Made by a program: the position numbers and the translations under genes. Of a stretch of DNA of 64,000 bases, positions 1-10,922 are shown one piece after another (position 1 is the stretch's first letter; each line of letters opens with the position of its first letter). The stretch is from Craterostigma plantagineum (lineage: Eukaryota > Streptophyta > Magnoliopsida > Lamiales > Linderniaceae). The DNA lies in assembly GCA_027422505.1 (NCBI GenBank), contig JAPQWV010000001.1:4340001-4404000 (forward strand). Direction: 5' to 3'. The notes below the pieces were generated by a model, which ran no database searches, was not told where the DNA came from, and saw only the letters and a program-made list of their open reading frames with translations.

Positions 1-1003
1 ACCTAACATTTGCAGCACTCAAAAATTTGTATTCCAATCTGATTCTCTCCTCTTTAGCAGTCAGCTCAGCATTCAGGGGGTCTAAATGTAAGGCTATTTG
101 ACTGTCCTCTAACTGCTTCTTGACAATCTCTGTTCTATTAACTTTGAGAGGGCCTCGAAGTCTTACCAGGTTGGAGCAGATACTTTTCATGCAGGACCCC
201 GGTTGCCTGAACCAGTTCAGCTGCACAGTAGGCAAAAAATCCGGAGCCATGCTCCACATGTTGAAATACTTGAATGGCTTTTTCTGTACTGCAGGAGCTC
301 CCATATCCCTTAACAGTATAGGTGTATGGTCAGATACACCCTCATGAAGAAAGGAAGCCATATAATGGTTGAACTTAGTAATCCAAGCCATGTTAGCCAA
401 GGCCCAATCAATTCGGCTCCAAATTCTTTGGGGGTGGCTCTGTCTGTTGGACCATGTGAAGTGGCAACCATTTCTCCTAATTTCCTCCAGTTGACACTGT
501 TGGACACATTGGTTAAAGCCAGAGAATTCGTTAGGGTGGACAGCAGCCCCTCCTACTCTATCCTCAAAGCCCCTGATATTATTAAAGTCTCCCCAAATCA
601 GCCACGGATCACCCATGGTTGCACCGATCTGCAGTATGTTATCCCACAGCAGATTTCTGGTAGCAGGATCATTATGACCATAGATTACTGTCATGTATGA
701 GACAAGTGCTTTGTTGTCCAAAATTCTGAGGTGCATGTGCTGATCAGACTTTGAAAGTAGCTCCAACACAACCCCACCTCTCCACAGGACCACTATCCTA
801 CCATGGGGGTGATTGCTCAAGTTATGATAATACTCCCATCCACTGAAAGCCCTGTTCAGAACCTGTTCAATATGACTTTCCTTGAGTTTAGTTTCCAGTA
901 AGCATAAGATGTTAATACCATATTTACTGCAGAAGAGATTAGTCTCTCTCTGCTTCACAGGGCCATTTAGGCCCCTTACGTTCCATATAGCAGACTTATC
1001 CAT
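1..1003 (-). CDS. LINE ORF2, N-terminal AP-like endonuclease domain (partial)
   Basis: Reading the minus strand from the ATG at 1003, the frame stays open to the window edge for about 334 codons. The endonuclease/exonuclease/phosphatase motifs appear in the expected order: WNVRGLN near the start, LLETKL about 35 residues in (catalytic Glu), a YGHNDP segment, WLIWGDFNNI (Asp and Asn), SRIDWALAN (Asp) and SDHTPIL (catalytic His). This is the domain that nicks target DNA during target-primed reverse transcription. The ATG overlaps the stop codon of ORF1 (996-998), and another in-frame ATG lies four codons upstream at 1015. The part seen has no stop codon, so the endonuclease is relatively well preserved. 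The reverse transcriptase is not in the window. Confidence 0.85.
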   Translation of the reverse strand, partial: MDKSAIWNVRGLNGPVKQRETNLFCSKYGINILCLLETKLKESHIEQVLNRAFSGWEYYHNLSNHPHGRIVVLWRGGVVLELLSKSDQHMHLRILDNKALVSYMTVIYGHNDPATRNLLWDNILQIGATMGDPWLIWGDFNNIRGFEDRVGGAAVHPNEFSGFNQCVQQCQLEEIRRNGCHFTWSNRQSHPQRIWSRIDWALANMAWITKFNHYMASFLHEGVSDHTPILLRDMGAPAVQKKPFKYFNMWSMAPDFLPTVQLNWFRQPGSCMKSICSNLVRLRGPLKVNRTEIVKKQLEDSQIALHLDPLNAELTAKEERIRLEYKFLSAANVR

Positions 1004-1475
1004 GGCTATGGCCATGGACCCTCTGCTTCGAAGGGGTTCTCCATGGACCAGGCTTCTTCCCACCCTCTTCCAGCTGAACCATGTCAGCCCAATTACCCCC
1101 ATTCAACTCTCCTCCCCCAACCTGGGTAGATGGTTGGGAGGAAAGGCCCTTTCCTTTCTCATTTTGATCAGAAGACTGTGGAAGCACAGGCACCGTTGGC
1201 TGAACCACTGCTACAGTCTTCACATGCACATCTGGATCAGTTTGTGCTGCATTCTTGTCCCCAACTTTCTGTATATGTTGCCAGGTTTTTTTTACTTCCT
1301 TCCTACATATAGCTTCTTCATGACCATATTTCCCACAATTGGAGCACAGCACTGGTTTCCACTCATAATGGATTTTCTGTTCCATGAGTTGCCCCTTTTC
1401 GTTCACAAACTGGATGCTATCCTTCAGCGGTTTGCTGAGATTCACCTCCACAAGGACCCTGGCATAAGTGCACGG
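996..1475 (-). pseudogene. LINE ORF1 C-terminal part with CCHC zinc knuckle (5'-truncated)
   Basis: The minus-strand frame reads from a YARVLVEVNL segment (about 1465-1436), typical of the DUF4283-type N-terminal domain of plant LINE ORF1 proteins, into a zinc knuckle CSNCGKYGHEEAIC (CX2CX4HX4C). A low-complexity tail follows and the frame stops at 996. In an intact LINE this protein binds RNA and forms the ribonucleoprotein. The N-terminal half of ORF1 is missing because homology switches to a Copia gag at about 1475, so this fragment has no natural start codon. Confidence 0.8.
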
Positions 1476-2375
1476 CCATTAGTGCACGGGATTTTCTTTT
1501 GACAGATTCTTTATTCTTTTTAGGGCAGTTCGCGATGAAGTGCCCTTTCCTACCGCAGTTGAAGCACACGTTAGAATCTTCATCTTTATCAATGTGCTTA
1601 CCTCGTGATGGCTTGTTCGGAGTCCTCTTCATGATTCTCCCGAACTTGTTGATGAAGAGAGCCATCGCCTTTTCGCTCATCTCCTCAGCATGCTTTGAGG
1701 TAGATGCCCCTGCCACTGCCAGGGCCTTGACAGTTTGGACCGGCGTCGTTTCCTCCAGTCTCATATGGAGTTCGAACTCGTAGGCCTTCAAATATGTAAA
1801 TATATCATGCGGCATTAGTTTGCTCAAGTCTTTCAACTCTCGCATGGCCATGGTTTTGACATTCCATTCGTGTGGTAGCGCCTTCATGACTCTAATCGCC
1901 ATGTCTCTGTTCTCGAGTTGTCTTCCCAGCGTCGAGAGGTCTTTTATGATGTAGCAGAACTGCTCCTCGAAGTCTACCATGGTTTCGTCTAGCTTCATCC
2001 TTACGGTGTCGCAGTTATGGATAGCCACGACGAGCTTGTTTTCCTTTGTCTGCTCGTTTCCTTCGCAGATCTGGCGAGTTTGGCCCACATCTCCTTCGCA
2101 GTTGAGCACATCATAACTTTCCTGAAGATACTTACGTCCAAGGTTTTGAACAATGAATGGTGTCGAGGTTTGCCTTCCTCCTTTCTTCCGTCGTCAGTTC
2201 GCTCCTTTCCTTTGGGATTTCTCGAGGTTCGCCGGGATGAACGGCATGGCGCGGGTTCGTCTTCTTGTAAATTAATGGCCCCGTGTTTATCACATCGACC
2301 ATCTAGTCGTCTTGTGCACAGAGATGCGTCATTATTCTGATCTTCCATTCAAGGAAGTTTTCTCGACTGAACATC
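1475..2375 (-). pseudogene. Copia gag (UBN2 type) with CCHC knuckle, broken
   Basis: The minus strand encodes a Copia gag in pieces. The proximal part (about 2370-2110) contains an in-frame stop and frame changes. The distal part (about 2085-1475) reads through a gag core (motifs CEGNEQTKENKL, ALPHEWNVKTMAMREL, LKAYEFELHMRLEE) to a zinc knuckle CFNCGRKGHFIANC and a KSRALMA tail. Gag would form the virus-like particle. Homology to Copia stops at about 1475, where the LINE begins, so protease, integrase and reverse transcriptase are absent from this copy. A primer-binding site and LTR lie just upstream on the same strand, which supports the assignment. Confidence 0.8.
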
Positions 2376-2407
2376 GGCAACTTACTAGAAGAAGAAATTG
2401 TCAATTA

Positions 2408-2419
2408 GCTCTGATACCA
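2408..2419 (-). promoter_or_regulatory. Primer-binding site (tRNA-iMet) of the left Copia element
   Basis: The minus strand reads TGGTATCAGAGC, the standard plant initiator-Met tRNA primer site, immediately inside the LTR that starts at 2422. It fixes the orientation of the element as minus. Confidence 0.85.
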
Positions 2420-2722
2420 CTTTTTAAGACCTGTGAACGTGTTTAGAGGGGGTGAATAAATGCTTGGTAGTTTTTCGGTTCTCAACCGGTTAGATTTGAA
2501 TATCGGTGCTTGTACTCGCGAATGTGACTTTGTGCGGAAGTGACCGGTCAGTTATTGAACTAAGACCGGATATATGATGTGATGTGTGTGTGTTTGCAAA
2601 AGACAGCGATTTGTTATGGAAGTTCGGAGCAAAGTCTCCTACTTCTCCCCCCTTTCCCGCGAGAAAGGCTATCACGAGAAGATTCGGCTTCGATACAACC
2701 CCCGTATAACCTTCTTAGCTAG

Positions 2723-4084
2723 TGATAAGTTAGGATTTTATGCTATTTTTATACCCAAAAAAGCGAAGTTTCAACCGTTATTTATCCAAATACACGTGGG
2801 TATCCTACCTTTACGTACATACTTTTTATTTGACAGATATCGGAGCGAAAGGAATCAAAGTCGAGCTATAATGCGCATTTGGGCTACAAGCATCACAAGA
2901 ATAGTTTTGTGTGCTTTTAGAGTTATTCAAGCCCATCAGTGGACTAAAGCCCACAAGAGATTACCAATTTTGCTTGAAGAATAAGTCAAGACTCACCAAG
3001 ATATGCTACGTGAAATATTTAAGGCAATAGAAAAGTCAAAACAAGATATATGCCAAGTCAAAATTCGAATATGAGCAAATTATTGGACTTAGTTGCTTTG
3101 AAGTCGGTGCTTGTTTCTATATAAAGGAAACTAGCGAATAAGGCACAGGGGGATAGCAGCGAATAAAAGAGCAGACCTAAAGTTTTGCACAGCGAAGGAG
3201 AAAAGGAGAACGACGGCTGAGAACGAAGCATACCTGCGACCAAAAATAAAAGAGCTGTGACGAAAAGAGACGTTCCTTCCGTGATAAGCATATTATTTCT
3301 CTATTATTTTGACATTGAATATTTTGTGTTTTTATTAATATGCTAGCTTAGATTCTTTTGTGATTAAGGCCATGGTAGGCCGAATAATGACTACGTATTA
3401 ATATTTTTCTTATCCTATTTGATCGTGTGAATCGAGTCGCGTGTTCCTTGTTTGCGCTTAATGCTTGTGTATGCCTGATCACTATATGCATGTTTATTTG
3501 ATTGGTTTATGAGACGGACAAAGTGATTAGACCGGTTAGAACAATAAACATCGAACATCACTACGTTAAACCGACCAGAGATGGAATTCGGTTTCGTACG
3601 TGTGGTTTCCGAATCCTTAAGCGCCGAAAGCGTTTAAGCTCGGGGAATTTCATAAAGATTGAATGCGTGCATGGAAACTACAATCCTATAGACATATACG
3701 GGTTGGTTCTCTATCGCATAGGATCGCTATTGCGGGACAAACGAGTAGCGATTGACTTAGGAAATTTTACCTTGACTGGGATTCTTGATGGTTAGATAGG
3801 ATAGATTTTATGAAGACGTAGGAATTATTTGTGCTGAACATGTACCTTGGTCACTCGTCGTCAATTGATCTTTATCCCATCTATATTATTTGCGTCTATT
3901 TCATTATTTGCGCTTTTATCTCATTTAAGTAAATCATCAAAACCATAAAAATTATCTTAGTCTAAATTAGAATTAGGTTTAATATCTTAGAATTAATCAA
4001 GCTATCTTCGTGGATCGATACTCGGACTTCGTCCGTTTTACTACTTGCACGACCTACTACACTTGCTAGTATTTGAGCGTGTCA
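2723..4084 (+). repeat. 5' LTR of the Gypsy fragment
   Basis: The stretch begins TGATAAGTTAGGATTTTATGC and ends GATACTCGGACTTCGTCCGT...TTGAGCGTGTCA seven bases before the tRNA-Asp-type primer site. The terminal segment is of the kind found at the ends of Tat/Athila LTRs. The 97-codon frame inside it at 3502-3795 has no recognisable domain and is treated as chance. Confidence 0.6.
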
Positions 4085-4090
4085 AGTTTT

Positions 4091-4107
4091 TTGCGCCGTT
4101 GCCGGGG
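4091..4107 (+). promoter_or_regulatory. Primer-binding site (tRNA-Asp type) of the Gypsy fragment
   Basis: TTGCGCCGTTGCCGGGG matches the 3' end of plant tRNA-Asp (complement of CCCCGGCAACGGCGCCA) with one mismatch (TTGCG for TGGCG). This primer type is typical of Tat and Athila Gypsy elements. Confidence 0.8.
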
Positions 4108-4249
4108 ATAGCTATATTATTAATTTTAGGATTTATTCTGAGTTTTAGTTTAGACGTTTTATTTCTCGATTATTATTTATTTTTTTATTATTATTATTTT
4201 TGCCAATTCGCTTACGCTAATTTTTCATCTTTTGCAGAAAACTCCTATT

Positions 4250-5110
4250 AGTGCACGACACGAAGCTCGAGGAACATACCATTGCTATTTGACGCAGAAA
4301 TTGAAGCAACGTGTCGGCAAAACAATCGAAATCGTAGAATGAGAATGGAAAATTAAGAACACGAGGAAGAACAGATGGTTCCGCCACGGCCCACTTTACT
4401 AAGTCGAGCGCTTCCAGAATTTTCGATGACAGCGGCCCGATTGCCATCCCGCCAGGACCAAATAATCATTTTGAGATTAAACACGTTACTACACAGATGG
4501 TGACGGGTTCAGCACAGTTTCATGGGCTTACAAACGAGGACGCAAATTCACATATTTTGAAATTCACTCAAATTTGCAGAACTATTAAATATCCTGGCGT
4601 CTCCACAGAAGTGATAAAACTAACATTTTCCCTTTCCTCTGACAGGTAAGGCTTTTGAATGGTTCTCATCATTGCCGCATGCATCTATCACTAGTTGGGA
4701 GCAACTAGTGGAATGCTTCTTGGCAAATATTACCCATTGTCAAGGACCAGCGAAATTAGGAGCCAACTAGTAAACTTCAAACAAGAAGGTGGCGAATCTC
4801 TGAGCGATGCATGGAGCAGGTACAAGAGCCTTCTGAGACAATGCCCAAACCATAGCATACCCATGAGCATTCAGATGCAGTCATTCTTTTTAGGGCTGAG
4901 CAAGCCAAATAAAAGAATCGTCGATGGCGGGTGCACACAAAATTTTATGGAGTTAGGCGACGAGGAAGCACTCCAAGCAATCGAGCTAATCGCAGCCTAC
5001 CCAGCAAGATATACTGAGCATGATCTGGACCGAAGGACGGCTGGAGTACATGAGATAAGTAGCTCGTTGGAGGCACAGTTCGAACTCCTAGCTATACTTG
5101 CTAACTTGCT
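4250..5110 (+). pseudogene. Gypsy gag fragment (retrotransposon gag domain)
   Basis: Downstream of the primer site the plus strand encodes a Ty3/Gypsy gag core. A first piece (HILKFTQICRTIKYPGVS, about 4549-4610) is followed by a frame break near 4640-4650. The second piece runs through SITSWEQLVECFLANYYP, SLSDAWSRYKSLLRQCPNH and MSIQMQSFFLGLS, the conserved gag_retro core, to a GVHEISSSLEAQ tail. No zinc knuckle or protease follows. The gene is broken by at least one frameshift and truncated at its 3' end. Confidence 0.75.
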
Positions 5111-5760
5111 AACCGAACTCCTAGCGCTCACCACTAGACAGCTTTTTATTGTCCGCCTTTCAAGAGCTTTTTACAGTCCCTTGAAAAAACTCACTTACTA
5201 GTCAGTTCAGCGAGGACAACACCTAAGATACTTTTCTTTGCTTTGAGTGCTTTTTTAGCTTGACCTCTTTCTCTAGATTTGCAATGAAGTGTCGTAATGG
5301 TCTTCAGCCTCTTCGCTGTTATTTATAGCTGGGCTTTGTTGAAGAAGACCGTTGACAGATATCTCCTCGTACCACACAGTGCATTTAATGCCTTTTACCC
5401 AAAATGGGTCTTGTCCGGTCTTCGTTGCAGTTCACGCTGTGCCATTTGCTTTATTTCATCTTAAGCTTGGTTGGACTTAAACTTGGCTCCTCCTTGCGGC
5501 CTTGCATTGAATGCTTGTCAGAAGTCTTCAGCTTGCCGCGCATTGAATAATTTTGAATCTTTGTCCACGTGACACGTCCGGTATCCGCTTTCCGGTCTTC
5601 AGTGAGCTCCTGGTAGCAGTCTTCATCCGGTTGCTGGTCGCGCTTGTTGAACTGCTGGTTGGTATCCTGTTTCGCCTATGTCTAACCGGTATACTCATTT
5701 AAGTTAAGTCCAATCACCAAAACTGTTAATCTGAATTCATCAAATTCATGATTCGTAACA

Positions 5761-5901
5761 CATATGGTCTACAGTTAAATGTCTAAGGTTAATGTGGACA
5801 TAGGGTGGAACAATAGCATTAAGTGAAAATAAAAATAAATTAAATGAATTGTGAAGTGGTCCCGGTACGATATGGATGTAAAACACTAAGTATAGACTAT
5901 A
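5761..5901. other. Short unassigned spacer between two Copia LTRs
   Basis: About 140 bases of AT-rich sequence lie between the end of the left Copia LTR (5760) and the start of the Copia-2 LTR (5902). I see no coding or terminal-repeat signal in it. Confidence 0.4.
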
Positions 5902-6767
5902 TGTTGGGTAAAATATCGGGGTAACACTCAACCTAACATTCAGGTGCACAGCGGAATATTAATTACTTAGTGACGAAACTGAAATAACACGAGATATAAA
6001 TCTGTGCAGCAAGTTACAAAAACTTGATGCGTGCCTCAAGGCGAAATTCCACTAACAGCGGCAAAATAACTATCCGAAGATAGTAAAAACAAGCCAAGAA
6101 AACTACGAACGATCCTGAAAACTACGAATCTAACGATTCTACAAACCTACAAAGTCCTAAGACTTTTGCAAGTACTAGGCTAAAAGGACACTTTGGCTCG
6201 CTCAAATTCTCTCAACGAAACTCGGTAATTTTCGCTCATAGCTCTCAAAAGTTTTCTCGTCCAAAGGTCTGAATATGGCAGCTCGAAATCTCCTAATTTA
6301 TAGGTCTTGGCTCCCTCTTGAATTGGTATGAGATCCCTTGAATATCTCTTCAAATCTCTCCTCGAAGATCTCCCTAAATATAGTATATATTTAGTTCGAA
6401 TCTTCTCATATAATTGGTCGATCTCTTATTTCCTATTTCTGGTAGCTGGTTGAATGATTCTCTTTTTATATTCAGATCTTCTAATCTTGGTCGTCGCTTG
6501 ACTAATTCTCTTTTGATCTTCAAATCTTCTATTTGTAGTAATTGCACTTCCTAAATTCGTTCAAGCAGCTCCACGCGCTTTCCACCCGATTTAGACTCGT
6601 TCCAGCACTTAAATACGTCCTGCACATTATTAATTAAAGCTACAAAAAAAAGTTTAAACGGTTTTTGGGCATGAAAGATAAAATCGAATGTTGACCAATT
6701 CACAGACAACAATGTTGGCTGGAATATTAGCTCGACATTGTCAATCCTGAGCTAGTCAACATTAACA
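5902..6767 (-). repeat. 3' LTR of Copia-2
   Basis: On the plus strand it begins TGTTGGGTAAAATATCGG and ends CAACATTAACA (TG...CA). It is followed directly by a purine-tract complement (ATCTCCCCCG, 6768-6777). It aligns along its whole length with 26138-27019, with scattered substitutions and small indels. Confidence 0.85.
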
Positions 6768-8398
6768 ATCTCCCCCGTTTTATCTTTCTTCCCGAAATCC
6801 GTGCAGATTTAAAAGTTCCTAAAACTCCCCCTGAAGGAAAAATCTACTCAACCACAAAAACATTAAAAGATGGTTAGAGTAGACGAAAACAGAATAGCGA
6901 TTAGACTATTCAAAGTACTACGAAAATAGTACATAGCCATAACAAGGTCTTAGGTTGAACATCTGCAAAATAAATATATTCGGCACGTAAGCAGGCAAAC
7001 ATGTAGAAATAAAAATCAGAATCAATTATGCATGCAAAAATAAAAAGGATCAGAGCTTCACTCTCAATGAGTATGGAGTTTCCTTCTGATACTTTCTCGG
7101 TTGCTTTTCCTTCTTAGTCAGCTCCCCCTGTTTGTTCGGCTCCTAATTCTGCTCCCCCTGAATTTCCTTATCTCCCCCTTTTTTATCTGCACAACCTTCT
7201 CCCCCTTTTTGGGAAGAAAGAAAAAACTCAGAGAACTTCACTGTTAGCCAACTTGCATATGTCGAGGTAAATGTGGGGCTGGGCCAACATTCTGAGACTC
7301 AGAAACAAGTTAGTTAATCCAAAAAATAAAGTGAGAACGGAATGAGTAACCCTCTATTATATCAACCACAATCAAGAACAGAGAGAGATTCCAGGTGAGC
7401 AGTTTCGAATTATGCAAATAGGGTATGTGAGATAATGACGATTGATCGATCCAACCCTAAAAAAGAAGTTCCAACGAAAAAATAAAAGCGATTAGATCAC
7501 ATAATTGTGAGAAGTGAGAAGCGAAAAAAAAATATCCGTTGGACTCAAATAGAATTTAGACAGCTTAGATGATAAGGTCGAATTAGGTCACAAGTGTCTA
7601 AGTAAACATGGAGCTAAAATATATTATGTGGACGAATTAGTCATGCGAGCAAATAGGAACACATCAGATCATGATTCAACCCAAAGACACCAAGTCAAAA
7701 GTCAACGTAGAATCAAGCAAGAGTAACCGTTTGAGCGACGATGATGAGCACTTGAGACAAATGTAACAAGCTGTTCTTCGAGAGTTCTAATGCAATTCTG
7801 AGAGATATCTAAACTAGACACACGAAACTAACAAATGCAGACAAAAAGCTAATGCAAATAAACGAAAGCACAAAAAATGTAGCATTACCAAACCGACAGT
7901 TACACATGTTGTTCCAACATTTGACTCAACATTCTCATTCCGTAATCCTAGACTTATCTGCCCAACCCTTCTTAAAACCAGTTCCTTTTATTTCTACCCT
8001 TTCACCTTATTTTTCTATCTCAGTTTATGCACTGCCCTTATACCCTAAGCCTCAAGGTTTGGCTTTTTGTCACATAGTATACATCGTCACAGCGAATGCC
8101 GTGTACCTAAGGAAACTTATTACCAAGAACCTATATCTAGCAAAGAGTTTATGAGCAGGCTTATATGCGCAAAGGATTGGCTTTTTGTCGCAAAGAGTAC
8201 ATCGCCACCGCGAATGCCGTGTACTTAGGGAACTTATTACCAAGAGCCTGTTTTTTTTAGGGATCGGGTTCATTCAGGGACCAGTCAAGAAGAATCAAGT
8301 CATTTCACTGGAAAACAGAACAGAATATATAACCAAACATTAAAGCAGTAACCATCCAATTGACATATGCTATGTTGTTCCAAATGTTGGACCAACAT
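6768..8398 (-). other. 3' non-coding region of Copia-2
   Basis: This 1.6-kb stretch lies between the end of the decayed RNase H (8399) and the 3' LTR. On the minus strand it contains several GGGGGAG purine tracts (6768-6777, about 6817, 7120-7210), including the one abutting the LTR that would prime plus-strand synthesis. A duplication of about 118 bp occurs at 8061-8251. No intact reading frame with a recognisable domain is present; the 100-codon plus-strand frame at 7852-8154 shows no family features. Confidence 0.65.
8061..8251. repeat. Direct duplication, about 118-bp period
   Basis: The segment starting GGCTTTTTGTCACATAGTAT at 8061 recurs, diverged, from 8179 (GGCTTTTTGTCGCAAAGAGT). Both copies contain GCGAATGCCGTGTAC and ACTTATTACCAAGA. 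It is a local tandem duplication within the Copia-2 3' non-coding region. Confidence 0.75.
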
Positions 8399-10569
8399 TC
8401 AGACTGACATGTGCAAACCTATGGATTTCTTCAGGTCCGAAAACCTTTCAGAATCCAATGCTTTCGTGAATATGTCTGCTTGCTGATGTTTTGTGTCTAT
8501 ATGCTCAATGCACACTAACTCTTTTCTACCATATCTCTCAGAAAATGATGCCTAATATCTATATGCTTGGTGCGTGAATGCTGGATAGGGTTCTTAGATA
8601 TGTTGATGGCATTAAGGTTATCACAATACATGAGAACAGTTTTGCACTCTAAACCATAATCACACAACATGCTATTCAACCATATTAATTGCGTACAGCA
8701 ACTACCCGCAGCAACATACTCAGACTCAGCAGTAGATAAAGACACATAATTCTATTTCTTACTGTACCATGCAACTAGATTGTTACCTAAGAAGAAACAG
8801 CCGCCACTTGTGCTCTTGCGATCATCCTCGTCACCTGCCCAATCAGCATCGCTGTAGCCTACAAAACTCATATTAGTATCTTTAGAGAACCATAATCCTA
8901 GGCTACACGTTCCACTCACATAACGAAGAATACGCTTAACAGCATTAAGATGAGAAACCTTAGGCTCAGACTGATATCTAGCACATACGCATACGCTATA
9001 CATGATGTCAGGTCTACTAGCAGATAGGTACAATAAACTGCCTATCATAGATCGATACAATGTTGGGTCAACATTCAGTCCATCATTGTCCTTACTTACC
9101 TTTTCCGTAGACCCCATAGGTGTTTTCATTATCTTTGCTGTGTCCAACCCAAACTTCTTGACAGTGTTCTTCGCGTACTTATCTTGGGATATAAAAATCC
9201 CGTCGCCGCTCTGCTTAATCTGCAAGCCTGAAAAATAAGTTAGCTCTCCAACCATGATCATTTCGAACGTGGTGTTCATCGCCTGCACAAACTGATCTAA
9301 CATGGACTGTGAGCTCGAGCCAAAAACGATATCATCTACATAAACTTGAGCAATTAAAAGATCAGAACCGACTCTTTTAACAAAAAGCGTACGGTCTGCC
9401 TCACCTCGAGTGAATCCAAATTCAAGTAAAAATGTAGCTAACCTACCATACCAAGCTCGAGGCGCTTGCTTTAGTCCATACAAAGCTTCCTACAGCTTAA
9501 AAACATGGTTAGGAAAATGTGGATCCTCAAATCCCTTAGGCTGTTCAACATAGATATATTTATCAATATACCCATATAAAAACGCACCATTAACATCCAA
9601 TTGGTATAACGTGAGTTAAGCCAACATGCAATAGCTAATAGCAACCTAATTGATTCTAACCTAGCCACGGGAGCGAAAGTCATCAAAGTCTATGCCCTCA
9701 ACTTGCGTATAACCCTGAGCTACTAAACGTGCTTTGTTCCAACAACTCTACCAAGTTCATCAGATTTATTCTTAAAGATCCACTTCGTGCCTATGACATT
9801 AATGTCCTTCGGCCGTGGGACTAAGGTCCATACTTGGTTTTTGTCAAACTGCAAGAGTTCCTCTTGCATTGCATTTAACCAGAAATTATCCTTGAGAGCT
9901 TCAAGGACATTCTTAGATTTTATCTCAGAAATAAAACAATTAAAACGTACCTCAGCGTATACTGTGTTCATGCATACGTTTCTTACCATAGACTTATAAT
10001 CCTTGCGTGGTTTGTCTCTAGTTCTCCTTCCTTCGTTCACGTCTCCAATAATAAGGTCAGTGGGATGGTCTTTCTGTATCTTAGGTGGGGGATCCCTTCG
10101 AACTTCACTAGGTCCAGCCTCATCAGTCTGTTCAGGTGCAGATGTTGAGTCAGATGTTGGCTCAACATTTTCCTCCACATTAACCTCTGTGTCACTGGCA
10201 GCTTGAATAACATCTGAAATATCAACTTGTGGAGCATTTCTGCTTAGGTCAGTAGCATCATCAAAAACTATATTAATAGATTCCTGAACAGATTTCAATC
10301 GCAAATTGTACACTCGATAAGCACGACTAGGAAGATACATTTATCACTCTTCGAATCAAATTTGGTCAAGTACTCACGATCATTAAGCATATAACAGTAG
10401 CATCCAAAAACATGAAAATACTTGACAGTAGGCTTTTTCCCATTCAACAATTCATACGAAGTCATTTTAGTACCGTGACGAAAGAACACACTATTGGATA
10501 TATGACATGCCGTATGCAACGCTTCAGCCCAAAACCTCTTAGAAAGACTCTTAGAATGCAACATAACAC
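8399..10569 (-). pseudogene. Copia-2 pol, distal part (integrase end, RT, RNase H), broken
   Basis: The minus strand encodes, in pieces, the C-terminal part of integrase (KRFWAEALHTACHISNS; GYKCYMLNDRE-like segment near 10400), the linker, and RT. The RT includes [15 protein letters not shown] (9483) and the catalytic motif YVDDIVFGS (about 9340). RNase H follows with YSDADWAGDEDDRKSTSGG, SLSTAESEYVAAGSC and a CDNLNAINISKNP segment. Breaks include an in-frame TAG after KK (about 8749), frame changes near 9690-9470 and 8515, and others around 9720. The frame finally ends at 8399. It is non-functional. The proximal half of the same gene resumes at 23203, beyond Copia-3. Confidence 0.88.
10565..10569. 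repeat. Target-site duplication (left copy) of Copia-3
   Basis: AACAC immediately left of the Copia-3 LTR matches AACAC at 23198-23202 immediately right of the other LTR. Joining the flanks with one copy restores a continuous integrase reading frame in Copia-2. Confidence 0.95.
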
Positions 10570-10864
10570 TGTTGGTCCCGAATGCACCAAACAAGGAATC
10601 AAAGAGGCTTTAATGGAATGATAAGGGAGTGTTCTCACCTTTGAGTGTGTGTAGTGTGTGAAAAAGTTGGATAAGCCTTTGATCTTTGATTACTTTCAAA
10701 AGTGAGTTGGTAAAACCTTATATACCACATTAACCCTAGGTATATTAAGGCCCAATCACTAAATATTAATTAATTACAATCTAGTCTAAAGCCCAAGCTA
10801 AAGATAATTACAAAATTAATCCCAAGACTTAAACTATTGACACAATTAATTAAATATCCTAACA
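10570..10864 (-). repeat. 3' LTR of Copia-3
   Basis: The plus strand runs TGTTGGTCCCGAATG...AAATATCCTAACA, with termini TGTTGG/CCTAACA. It matches 22903-23197 at all but one base. Confidence 0.95.
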
Positions 10865-10877
10865 ATCTCCCCCTTTG
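10865..10877 (-). promoter_or_regulatory. Polypurine tract of Copia-3
   Basis: On the minus strand ACAAAGGGGGAGAT directly abuts the 3' LTR. This is the expected priming site for plus-strand DNA synthesis. Confidence 0.85.
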
Positions 10878-10922
10878 TGTCAATTGTTGGGAGTCTTGGA
10901 TCTTGAGCGTAGCGGTGGTGGA

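Larger units (their letters stand above)
1..1475 (-). mobile_element. 5'-truncated LINE (non-LTR) retrotransposon, runs off the left edge
   Basis: The minus strand carries the end of a LINE ORF1 (zinc knuckle) followed directly by the start of ORF2 (AP-type endonuclease), which is the usual order in plant L1-like elements. Homology begins abruptly near 1475, inside a Copia gag of the same orientation, so the element lacks its 5' part. The reverse transcriptase would lie beyond position 1. The Copia gag/LINE boundary is marked by a short direct repeat (AGTGCACGG occurs twice in about 25 bases). No poly(A) tail or target duplication can be seen because the 3' end is outside the window. Confidence 0.85.
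2723..5136 (+). mobile_element. Truncated Gypsy (Tat/Athila-like) retrotransposon fragment
   Basis: A plus-strand element consists of one LTR (2723-4084), a tRNA-Asp-type primer-binding site (4091-4107) and a decayed gag (about 4250-5110), then ends without protease, pol or 3' LTR. It sits inside a Copia LTR. The LTR runs TGATAAGTTAGG...GAGCGTGTCA, beginning TG and ending CA. The right boundary is approximate and rests on where gag similarity stops and Copia LTR-like sequence resumes. Confidence 0.65.
2422..5760 (-). repeat. 5' LTR of the left Copia element, split by a Gypsy fragment
   Basis: The LTR occupies 2422-2722 and about 5137-5760. On the plus strand it starts TTTTAAGACC (probably a mutated TGTTAAGACC), next to the primer-binding site, and ends TTCGTAACA at 5760, so the intact termini would be TGTTA...TAACA. 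The intervening 2723-5136 is a Gypsy fragment. The right part resembles LTR sequence rather than coding DNA. The exact right-hand junction is uncertain; a CTAG shared by 2719-2722 and about 5133-5136 is the best candidate. Confidence 0.6.

Noticed and set aside
3502..3795. A 97-codon plus-strand frame that might be a small gene.
   Set aside because: It lies within the Gypsy fragment LTR and shows no recognisable domain.
7852..8154. A 100-codon plus-strand frame.
   Set aside because: It lies in the Copia-2 3' non-coding region across a duplicated segment and shows no domain or codon pattern of a gene.
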